Source of the DNA: Streptomyces sp. HNM0574
Lineage (GTDB): Bacteria; Actinomycetota; Actinomycetes; Streptomycetales; Streptomycetaceae
Direction: 5' to 3'
Length of the DNA stretch: 64,000 nt
Assembly: GCF_012726235.1 (NCBI RefSeq)
Contig: NZ_JAASAH010000004.1
Location: 372,001-436,000 of the forward strand
The translations under genes and the position numbers were made by a program. Under the pieces are notes generated by a model. The model was not told the origin of the DNA. It saw only the letters and a list, made by a program, of their open reading frames with translations, and searched no databases. Of the stretch, positions 22,016 through 28,493 are shown in pieces; position 1 is the first letter of the stretch; the number at the start of each line of letters is the position of its first letter.

Positions 22016-22222
22016 TCAGCCGCCGACGGGACCCAGCGGGATGTCCGAGACGGTGAGGCTGACGGACTTCACGGAGCCGTCGGTCAGCACCGGCACCCCG
22101 TTCGGGCCCGGCACGAACTCGGCCTTCAGGCCCTCCACGGAGCCGCCGACCGAGAGGCCGCCCACGACGTCGTCGAGCTCGTCGTCGGCTATCTCGCAGG
22201 TCTCGATACCGGAATCGCTCAT
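22016..22222 (-). CDS. Small GG-leader-like peptide, candidate RiPP precursor
   Basis: A 68-residue peptide, ATG at 22222 with GAAGGA upstream. The N-terminus is acidic and contains ADDELDDVVGG, which resembles the double-glycine leader of bacteriocin and lanthipeptide-type precursors. The following 46 residues (LSVGGSVEG onwards) are rich in Gly, Val, Ser and Pro and lack Cys. No maturase or transporter lies immediately beside it. A non-RiPP small protein is equally possible. Confidence 0.55.
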   Translation of the reverse strand: MSDSGIETCEIADDELDDVVGGLSVGGSVEGLKAEFVPGPNGVPVLTDGSVKSVSLTVSDIPLGPVGG

Positions 22223-22536
22223 ACTGATCAGCGTCCTTCGCTAGAGGCGGATGGCACGGAGCACGCCGGACCTCCGCACACGGCGGTGTTCCCCGGCCGA
22301 GCCGCGCCGTGCGCCAGACTTGCCCTCCCCCGCCCGCCCCGGCGCCCCGTTCACCCACCTTCCACGCGCCCACACCCAACCTCTCGATCCGGAACCGGGG
22401 GCTCCTGCCCGGCACCGACGTCAAGCGGGGACCGCCGCGTTCACCGTTTCGACCGGTACGGGCCCCGAACAGGAGATTTCTCCGCGCACCGGGGCAGATC
22501 CCTCACCGCATCCGAGACCGACCGTGAGGGAACCCC
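22223..22536. other. 314-nt divergent intergenic region
   Basis: Separates the minus-strand GG-leader peptide from the plus-strand 2H phosphoesterase and must hold both promoters. No clear promoter boxes, repeats or RNA motifs were recognised. Confidence 0.4.
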
Positions 22537-23085
22537 GTGACAGACGCCCGGACCGTCAACGCCTTCTTCAGCCTCCAGATCCCGACCGCGCTGGAGGACG
22601 GCATGATCCCGCTGCAACAGCAGCACCGCACCCTCGAACCGCAGCAGCGCGAGGAGATCCACATCACGCTCGCCTTCCTCGCCGGTGCCGACGCCCCGAA
22701 GCTGGCCGACGCCGCCGCGCTGACCAGCGGCAGGACCTGGCCGCTCCCCCGGATCAGCTTCACCGGCGAGGTACGGCACGGCAGTTGGACCCGCGACCCG
22801 GCGTACCACTACGACGAGAACACCGTGCAGCAGGGCGAGCAGATCCGCCTGGGCGTCGAACCCGTGCCGGAACTCCTCGGCATCTACTCGGAGCTGACGG
22901 GGAACCTCGGCATCACGGAGGACGGCTACTGGCCGCACGTCACGCTCGGCGTGGCCCGCGAGAACTTCCCCGCCGCCGCCCTGCGCGACCTCCCCGTCCC
23001 CACCGGCGGCGGCCCGGCCCGCAGCCTGGACCTCCGCCAGGCGGGCGGCGACTTCCGCGTACTGGTCCGCCGGGGGCTGGGGTAG
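22537..23085 (+). CDS. 2H phosphoesterase superfamily protein (2'-5' RNA ligase-like)
   Basis: A 182-residue protein with the two H-x-T motifs that define this fold: HITLAF at about residue 46 and HVTLGV at about 137. Members act on 2',3'-cyclic or 2'-5' phosphodiesters in RNA or nucleotides. GTG start follows GAGGGAA. Substrate unknown. Its place beside the peptide-methyltransferase island may be chance, or it may act in RNA repair or defence. Confidence 0.75.
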   Translation: MTDARTVNAFFSLQIPTALEDGMIPLQQQHRTLEPQQREEIHITLAFLAGADAPKLADAAALTSGRTWPLPRISFTGEVRHGSWTRDPAYHYDENTVQQGEQIRLGVEPVPELLGIYSELTGNLGITEDGYWPHVTLGVARENFPAAALRDLPVPTGGGPARSLDLRQAGGDFRVLVRRGLG

Positions 23086-23285
23086 GGGGGCCAACTTCGT
23101 GGCTGCGCCTGGGTGTTCGCGCTCCGGTGCAGGCCGCGCCCGGCCGGCGGGCGGAGGGCCGGGGCGCGGCCCGAGTCCGGCGCCGATCGGACCGTCGTCT
23201 CCTGAGCGCGGGCAGTCAGTTGGGCTCCGGGCGACCGGCCGGCCTCGCGGCCCTGTTCGCGAGCGCCCGGCGAAGGCCAGCGGCC

Positions 23286-24470
23286 CTACGGCACCCGTAC
23301 CGGTACCGGGTTGTCCGGGCTGTCGAGCCACACGTGCTGGCCGCGCGGCGTGACCGTCAGCCCGTACCGCTCGAACCGGGGCTCGCCCTTCTCCCGCCAC
23401 CAGGACATGACGGCCTCGGCCTCACTCCACAGACGGCGCGGCCCGTACTCGGCGACCTCGAACTCGGTACGCGCGGGCACGTAGTCGGCCCTCGCCCACG
23501 ACGTGCGGCCCGTGTCGAGCAGCCACAGCCGGTACGCGCCCTTCTCACACCGCTCGACGCGACAGAACAGGTCCGGCACCTGCACACCGAGCGTGAACAT
23601 GTGGTGCCAGTCGCCCATGTCGTCCGGCGAGAGGGCCGTGGTGCGGCGCGACGCCGGGCTCGGCCGGTTCGCCACTCCCGGGAACGCGTCCGTCGGCGGG
23701 AAGGTGTCCCGCTGGTCGCGCAGCCGCATGAACGCCGAGGACATCACGAACGGGCCCATGGCGACGCCGTCTTCGCCGACCCTGAGCCGGGCGACCGCCT
23801 GCCCGCCGTAGGGCGGGCCCCACGGGGCGACGATCACGGCACCTTCCGCGGCTTGCTCGACCCATGCGTACGGCACGGTGGAGATCCCGCACGTGGCGAT
23901 GACGCGGTCGTACGGGGCGCCGTCCGGACAGCCCTGCGCGCCGTCGCCGACGACGGTCAACGGGTTGAGGCCGGCCGCGGCGAGGCGTCGCCGCGCTTCC
24001 TCGGCGACAGCCGGGTCGACCTCGACCGTCACGACGTTTTCCGGGCCGAGCCGGTACGCGAGCAGGGCCGCGTTCCAGCCCGTGCCGGTCCCGACCTCCA
24101 ACACTCGGTGGCCGCGCTCGACGCCCAGCGCGTCGAGCATCGAAAACACCATCTTCGGCATGGAGTTGGACGAGGTCGGGGACCGGCCCTTGTCCGTGCC
24201 CGGGTGCGCGCCGTCGTCCCATTGCGTCGTGAGCGGAACGTCGCTGTAGACCCTCTCCCACCACCGCGCCGGGTCCGTGTTCCGGTCGATCACCTCGCCC
24301 TGGCGGTTGCCGCCCGCCGTTCCCGGCCACAGCCGGTCGGGCACGAACGCGTCACGCGGCACCGCGCGATACGCGGGCATCCAAGCCGACGTGAGGGCAC
24401 CCTTGTCCCGCAGCACGGAGGCCAGCCCTCCCGGGCCGGCCTCGTTCGCGCCGGGCATCTCCGCGGTCAC
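23286..24470 (-). CDS. PCMT-like SAM methyltransferase linked to a small peptide gene
   Basis: A 394-residue protein with a protein-isoaspartate methyltransferase-type core. Visible motifs are the SPTSSNSMPKMVFSML substrate loop, HRVLEVGTGTGWNAALLAY (motif I), VVTVEVDP, and APYDRVIATCGISTVPYAW. The family includes methyltransferases of ribosomal peptide systems (ATP-grasp and FxLD types) as well as repair enzymes. The 120-residue extension after the core is not part of housekeeping PCMT. GTG starts directly after the stop of the 46-residue peptide gene, so translation is coupled. I infer that the peptide may be its substrate. Confidence 0.75.
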   Translation of the reverse strand: MTAEMPGANEAGPGGLASVLRDKGALTSAWMPAYRAVPRDAFVPDRLWPGTAGGNRQGEVIDRNTDPARWWERVYSDVPLTTQWDDGAHPGTDKGRSPTSSNSMPKMVFSMLDALGVERGHRVLEVGTGTGWNAALLAYRLGPENVVTVEVDPAVAEEARRRLAAAGLNPLTVVGDGAQGCPDGAPYDRVIATCGISTVPYAWVEQAAEGAVIVAPWGPPYGGQAVARLRVGEDGVAMGPFVMSSAFMRLRDQRDTFPPTDAFPGVANRPSPASRRTTALSPDDMGDWHHMFTLGVQVPDLFCRVERCEKGAYRLWLLDTGRTSWARADYVPARTEFEVAEYGPRRLWSEAEAVMSWWREKGEPRFERYGLTVTPRGQHVWLDSPDNPVPVRVP

Positions 24471-24611
24471 CTACTCACCGTCCGCCGGGCCCTGGCCGTC
24501 GCTCGTGTTACCGCCCTCGTCGGAACCGCCGCCCCCGTGCTTGTTGCCCGAGTCGCTGTCATCCTGCGGATTTCCGCCTTCCGCCCGCGTCATCCGCGGA
24601 AATGCGTCCAC
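24471..24611 (-). CDS. 46-residue Gly/Asp/Ser-rich peptide, candidate substrate of the methyltransferase
   Basis: A short frame with a very strong ribosome site (AGGAGG at about 24617-24622) and GTG at 24611. The N-terminus is MDAFPRMTRAEGG. The C-terminus is a low-complexity acidic tail made of Asp, Gly, Ser and Asn with one Lys-His pair. The stop abuts the methyltransferase start. The tail recalls acidic C-termini of precursor peptides modified by ATP-grasp ligases and methylated at Asp/Glu, but no ligase is encoded nearby. The frame overlaps the preceding gene by 53 nt. Confidence 0.55.
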   Translation of the reverse strand: MDAFPRMTRAEGGNPQDDSDSGNKHGGGGSDEGGNTSDGQGPADGE

Positions 24612-25002
24612 GGTCTACCTCCTGATCGGTGGTGCTCGGATGGTGCTTGAAGAAATCCGCCTCGGGCGCGGCCGAGGCGGAGCCTACGCGGGCGCCGCCC
24701 CGCAGACGCCCGATGCGCAGCGGGACACCGGGCACGCACAGTGCCCGCCGCAAGCGCCGGTGTGGGAGGGGCTGTTGCTCCGGCACGGGCTCACCGGCTC
24801 GCCGTCGGGCGCGCTCGGCCTCGGTCCAATGGAGCTGTTCCACCCGGAAGATGCACCAGTGACAGGCGCGGAATACGACGGTGACGCCGTGCGCCTCCAT
24901 CGTCCCCAGGCACGCCACGGGCAGGTTCGTCCGCTCGCAGCGATGGCAGGAACCGCGACGGAAATCGAACCCGGCCCACAGTTCCAACGGCCCTACTCCC
25001 AC
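24559..25002 (-). CDS. Protein with a double CxxC zinc motif
   Basis: A 147-residue protein, GTG at 25002 overlapping the previous gene by 10 nt. Near the N-terminus it has CHRC and, about 27 residues later, CHWC (as in FRACHWCIFRVEQLHW), a treble-clef or zinc-ribbon layout. A basic Arg-rich C-terminal half follows. The last 18 codons overlap the peptide gene in another frame. Function unknown; an RNA/DNA or protein adaptor role is only a guess. Confidence 0.6.
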   Translation of the reverse strand: MGVGPLELWAGFDFRRGSCHRCERTNLPVACLGTMEAHGVTVVFRACHWCIFRVEQLHWTEAERARRRAGEPVPEQQPLPHRRLRRALCVPGVPLRIGRLRGGARVGSASAAPEADFFKHHPSTTDQEVDRGRISADDAGGRRKSAG

Positions 25003-25376
25003 GGCGCACCCCCACGTACCCCGCAGGGCAAGGGAGCGCCGCCCACCAGGGGCAGGAAGTCGACCGGCCGGGCCGTCCACACGAACCGTGCCACGCCGCA
25101 CGAGACGGAGAACGCGAACGGCTCGCCGCGCGCGAGGCCGGCCTCTGCCTCGCGCGGGTCCGAACCGAGCCAGTCGAAGACGTACGACGAGGCCGGTTCG
25201 TCGAGGGCTGACGCGATGACGCCGAGGCCGGCCCGCGCCCAGCGCAGCGCGTTCGACGGTGCGCCGACCGGGCACGCTTGCATGCGGCGCGGCGCGGGCG
25301 CGCTCGGGTCGGACACCCACCACTCGCACCAGTACCCGGCGGTGATCTTCCCCGGCATGACCGGCCCCGTCAGCAT
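24993..25376 (-). CDS. Hypothetical protein of the peptide-methyltransferase operon
   Basis: A 127-residue protein, ATG at 25376 in a 7-nt overlap with the preceding gene. It opens MLTGPVMPGKITAGYWCEWW and has three further Cys residues. No recognised family. Aromatic-rich strands suggest a small beta-fold. Its position inside an unbroken overlapping operon argues for a shared role. Confidence 0.6.
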   Translation of the reverse strand: MLTGPVMPGKITAGYWCEWWVSDPSAPAPRRMQACPVGAPSNALRWARAGLGVIASALDEPASSYVFDWLGSDPREAEAGLARGEPFAFSVSCGVARFVWTARPVDFLPLVGGAPLPCGVRGGAPWE

Positions 25377-25855
25377 GACGTGTGCGGCCGGATCCGGTCG
25401 GAGTCCATGACGTGCAGGAAGCCGCCCGCCTTCTCGACGCCGCGCGCGACCTCGTCGTACTCCTGCGGAATGGTCGAGATCATCGAGCGCCAGGGCGTGA
25501 GGACCGCGCCCGCTTCCTGCTGCTCGACCAACTCGACGGCGCGGGCGAGTCCTTCACGTCCCTCCGGGGAGAGTAAGCCGACGCGGTCCTCGACCACCTC
25601 GGCGATCTCCCAGCCGAACGCCGCGGCGTACTCGGCGCACTCCTCGCGCGGTCCGGCGATGTCGGCGTTCGCCGCGGCGCACAGGTAGAGCACGACGCGG
25701 AAGCGGTCGACCTTGGACGCGTGGTCCGGTACGGGGCCCTCGCCCGGCACGTGGCCGGCCGCGTGGTCCGCGAGGGCCTGCCGCCGACTCTTCTCACCTG
25801 CGGTTCTGCGGGCCGGAGTCGGCCCCTTCTTGAGTCCTTGCTCGGTGCTGGCCAT
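25370..25855 (-). CDS. Resolvase-fold protein lacking the catalytic serine
   Basis: A 161-residue protein. After a basic N-terminal 45 residues, the chain reads RFRVVLYLCAAANADIAGPREECAEYAAAFGWEI ... SPEGREGLARAVELVEQQEAGAVLTPWRSMIS. This follows the serine-recombinase N-terminal fold strand by strand, but the catalytic Ser and the DNA-binding zinc or HTH parts are missing. It probably no longer recombines DNA and may be a regulatory or scaffold relative. ATG 25855 chosen over GTG 25861; no clear ribosome site. First gene of the operon running down to 23286. Confidence 0.6.
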   Translation of the reverse strand: MASTEQGLKKGPTPARRTAGEKSRRQALADHAAGHVPGEGPVPDHASKVDRFRVVLYLCAAANADIAGPREECAEYAAAFGWEIAEVVEDRVGLLSPEGREGLARAVELVEQQEAGAVLTPWRSMISTIPQEYDEVARGVEKAGGFLHVMDSDRIRPHTSC

Positions 25856-25893
25856 GCGCACATCGTGTCGCGACGACCACGCATAGTGAAGAG

Positions 25894-25945
25894 ACGGGCC
25901 GTAGGGCTGCGCCAGGTTGAGTCGCCGTCAACTCCTACGGCCCGT
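25894..25945 (-). terminator. Nested hairpin downstream of the XRE-TPR gene
   Basis: Perfect 12-bp outer stem (25894-25905 with 25934-25945) enclosing a 28-nt loop that itself has a 5-bp stem (GTTGA/TCAAC). It starts 5 nt past the XRE gene stop and lies 39 nt before the resolvase-fold gene start, so it could be a terminator or an attenuator-like leader. Confidence 0.65.
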
Positions 25946-25950
25946 AGGCG

Positions 25951-27153
25951 TCACGCGACCAGGGGGACGCCGATCACTTCGCTGATGCTCCGCACCCGCG
26001 CCGTCGACACCTTCGCGATCCGCTGCCCGATGACGCCGGGCAACGCCTGATGCTTGACCCACTCCGGCGCGTCGAGACCGACCTCGATCAGCGTGTCACC
26101 GGCCTTGTCGTACAGCCCCGCCGAGCACTGCGCGAGGGCGACGTCGAGCTTGTAGCGGTTGCGGGCGAGCTTGGGCATGGACCGGGGAAGACGCGTGTGC
26201 GCAGCCAGTTGGAGCGCCTTTCCGTGGTTTCCGAGCGCCACGGCGATACCCACGGCCTCGGTGTTCGCGAACGTAGGGCCGAAATGCGTGCCGTACGCCG
26301 TCTCATCGCGGCCGAGCCGCGCTGCCGCCGCGTGAGCCTGCGACAGGTAGTCGTCCGCGGATGTGGCATCACCCCGGCGCGAGGCTGCCACGGCCGCCGC
26401 GATCATCAGCCGTCCGTACATGAGGAGTTGAGGGCGCGGCGACTTGCTGAACGAGGGTTCGATACGCGAAGCCGCACGCTCCGCGACGGCAACCGCTTGC
26501 GGCACCTTCGCGCTCCGCAGGTGAATCCACGACAGCGTGGAATCCGTGACCGCGGCCAGCAGAGCATCACCGGAAGCGCCTTCCACGTACCGTGCGGAGG
26601 TGAGGGCGCTCAGCGCCAGATCACGTTGCCCGAGCAGCATCGCGGTCGACGAGGCGAACTGGTAGGCGCTGGCGAGGAGCGCACCGAGTCGCTCGCGTTC
26701 GCACCCCACCGCCTGGACGTAGCGGGCACTCCCTTCGAGTACCACCTTGGCGGTGAGTTCGCTCAGTTCCACGAAGTCGCCCCGCCAGTAGGCCGCGCAC
26801 ATACCGTCATGAGCGCTCGACAGTTCGCTGACCGTACTCGGCTCCTCAACGCCTTCCCACCCACCGAGCGCACTGTCGTGCACCGCGTCGGAAAGCCGCC
26901 GGACAGCGGTCCGGGTATCCCTGCTCATCCCCCGCCGCGGCGCCTGCTGGCCCAGGATCACGCCCACGTCCGTGCGGAGCGCGGCGGCGAGCTTGAGCAG
27001 GGAGCCGACGGACAGTTCGCCGCGGTCCTGCTCGGCCTTCTGGATCAGGGCGTACGAGACGCCCGCCGCTTCGGCCAGGCCCTGTTGTGTCAGGTCGGTG
27101 CCCCGTAGGGCCTTGATGCGCTTACCGGTCGTCAGATCAGCCCAGTTGCTCAC
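25951..27153 (-). CDS. XRE family regulator with TPR-like C-terminus
   Basis: A 400-residue protein. Residues about 12-70 form a helix-turn-helix (TQQGLAEAAGVSYALIQKAEQDRGELSVGSLLKLAAAL). The rest is a helical repeat array like that of quorum-type or signal-responsive regulators. It lies directly upstream of, and co-directional with, the peptide-methyltransferase operon, so it is the natural candidate regulator of that operon. Confidence 0.78.
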   Translation of the reverse strand: MSNWADLTTGKRIKALRGTDLTQQGLAEAAGVSYALIQKAEQDRGELSVGSLLKLAAALRTDVGVILGQQAPRRGMSRDTRTAVRRLSDAVHDSALGGWEGVEEPSTVSELSSAHDGMCAAYWRGDFVELSELTAKVVLEGSARYVQAVGCERERLGALLASAYQFASSTAMLLGQRDLALSALTSARYVEGASGDALLAAVTDSTLSWIHLRSAKVPQAVAVAERAASRIEPSFSKSPRPQLLMYGRLMIAAAVAASRRGDATSADDYLSQAHAAAARLGRDETAYGTHFGPTFANTEAVGIAVALGNHGKALQLAAHTRLPRSMPKLARNRYKLDVALAQCSAGLYDKAGDTLIEVGLDAPEWVKHQALPGVIGQRIAKVSTARVRSISEVIGVPLVA

Positions 27154-27239
27154 GTGTGCACCTCAGCGGGTTCGGGCGTGGTGGCGTCACGTCCGATGGT
27201 AGGGCGGCGGGCAGTCCGGCGGCACGTGTCCGGCGCCGC

Positions 27240-28025
27240 TCAACTGCCCGCCCGCTTCGGCAGAGTGAGGATCTCCGCCCCCTCCTCCGTGACGGCGATG
27301 GTGTGTTCGGAGTGGGCCGTGCGGCAGCCGGTGGCGCTGCGGAGGGTCCAGCCGTCGGGGTCGGTGACGAGTTCGGCGGTGTCGGCCATGACCCAGGGTT
27401 CCAGGGCCAGGAGGAGGCCGGGGCGGAGCCGGTAACCGCGGCCCGGGCGGCCGGTGTTGGGGACGTGCGGGTCCTGGTGCATGGTCGAACCGATGCCGTG
27501 GCCGCCGAACTCGGTGTTGACCGCGTACCCCGCCTCGCCGAGGACGGTGCCGATGGCGTGCGAGAGGTCGCCGATGCGGGCCCCGGGGCGGGCGGCGGCG
27601 ATGCCGGCGGCGAGGGCGCGTTCGGTCGCGTCGATCATGGCGACGCTCTCCGGGGGCTTCGAGGTGCCGACGAGGAAGCTGACGGCGGCGTCGGCGGCGA
27701 TGCCGCGCAGGGAGACGGCGAGGTCGAGGGTGAGCAGGTCGCCGTCGGCGAGCGTGCGGTCGTGCGGGCGGCCGTGCAGGACGGCGTCGTTGACGCCGGT
27801 GCAGATGTAGTGGGCGAACGGGCCGCGGCCGAAGGACGGTTCGTAGTCGACGTAGCAGGACTGCGCCCCGGCCTCGGCGATCATCTCCTTCGCCCACCGG
27901 TCGATGTCCAGCAGGTTCGTGCCGACCGCGGTCCGGGCCCTGAGCGTCCGCAGGATGTCGCCGACGAGGGCGCCGGCGTCTCTCGCCCGGCCCAGGAGGG
28001 CGGGGTGGTTGAGGATCTCGATCAT
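27240..28025 (-). CDS. map: Type I methionine aminopeptidase
   Basis: A 261-residue enzyme removing N-terminal Met. All five metal ligands are visible: Asp in LTLDLAV, Asp in IAADAAVSF, His in GGHGIGSTMHQDP, Glu in LALEPW and Glu in AHSEHTI. It lacks an N-terminal extension. ATG 28025 is taken as the start. On the minus strand TTGACC and TATAGT (16-nt spacing) lie just upstream, and TATAGT ends 8 nt before the ATG, suggesting a leaderless transcript. Probably an accessory Map copy; it is divergent from a small XRE gene over a shared operator. Confidence 0.9.
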   Translation of the reverse strand: MIEILNHPALLGRARDAGALVGDILRTLRARTAVGTNLLDIDRWAKEMIAEAGAQSCYVDYEPSFGRGPFAHYICTGVNDAVLHGRPHDRTLADGDLLTLDLAVSLRGIAADAAVSFLVGTSKPPESVAMIDATERALAAGIAAARPGARIGDLSHAIGTVLGEAGYAVNTEFGGHGIGSTMHQDPHVPNTGRPGRGYRLRPGLLLALEPWVMADTAELVTDPDGWTLRSATGCRTAHSEHTIAVTEEGAEILTLPKRAGS

Positions 28026-28038
28026 GCCCAATAACTAT

Positions 28039-28080
28039 ACCGGTCAAAAATTACCGGTCAAACTGTACCGGTACTAGAAT
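28039..28080. promoter_or_regulatory. Three phased ACCGGT sites in the map/XRE divergent promoter
   Basis: The palindrome ACCGGT occurs at 28039-28044, 28053-28058 and 28067-28072, exactly 14 nt apart. The first two have the longer context TACCGGTCAA. The sites cover the map promoter (minus strand TTGACC/TATAGT) and end beside TAGAAT (28075-28080), the likely -10 box of the leaderless XRE gene at 28088. This is the expected layout of a cooperative repressor operator. Confidence 0.7.
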
Positions 28081-28087
28081 CGGCCGC

Positions 28088-28372
28088 ATGGTCCGACTGC
28101 CGCTCACCCCCGAAGAGGTCGCCCGCGGACAGCGCCTCGGCGCGCTCCTGCGACAGGCCAGAGGCGAGCGCTCGATGCTCGACGTCGCGCTCGACGCCCG
28201 CGTCTCGCCGGAGACCCTCCGGAAGATCGAGTCGGGCCGCGTGGCCACCCCGGCCTTCCCGACCATCGCGGCGATCTCCGACGTCCTCGGCCTCTCGCTC
28301 GACGCGGTGTGGACCGAGATCAGCCGCCCGGTACCCGAGGAAGAGACCGACCGGGAGCGGGTCGCCTCCTGA
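28088..28372 (+). CDS. Small XRE family regulator
   Basis: A 94-residue helix-turn-helix protein (LRQARGERSMLDVALDARVSPETLRKIESGR, about residues 19-50) with almost nothing else. ATG lies 8 nt after TAGAAT, so leaderless translation is likely. It probably binds the ACCGGT sites between itself and map, giving autoregulation and control of map. Confidence 0.82.
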   Translation: MVRLPLTPEEVARGQRLGALLRQARGERSMLDVALDARVSPETLRKIESGRVATPAFPTIAAISDVLGLSLDAVWTEISRPVPEEETDRERVAS

Positions 28373-28452
28373 GTCCCCGTCCTGCGGGACGCATGCTGAT
28401 CTTCGGGCATAAAGTTCTGCATTGTCTTATCGCGTTCGCGTTGAAATGACCG

Positions 28453-28481
28453 TTGACAGAGCAGCAGCCGAACCCTACTGA
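28453..28481 (+). promoter_or_regulatory. Promoter of the TIR-like membrane protein
   Basis: TTGACA at 28453-28458, a 17-nt spacer and TACTGA at 28476-28481: a near-consensus housekeeping promoter. Transcription would begin near 28488, after the ATG at 28482 but before the ATG at 28494, which favours the latter as start. Confidence 0.6.
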
Positions 28482-28493
28482 ATGAGATCTTCA

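Noticed and set aside
22251..24650. 799-codon plus-strand frame across the 2H phosphoesterase and the methyltransferase
   Set aside because: Arg/Pro/Gly-rich shadow with no domain; it crosses two genes with clear motifs in other frames.
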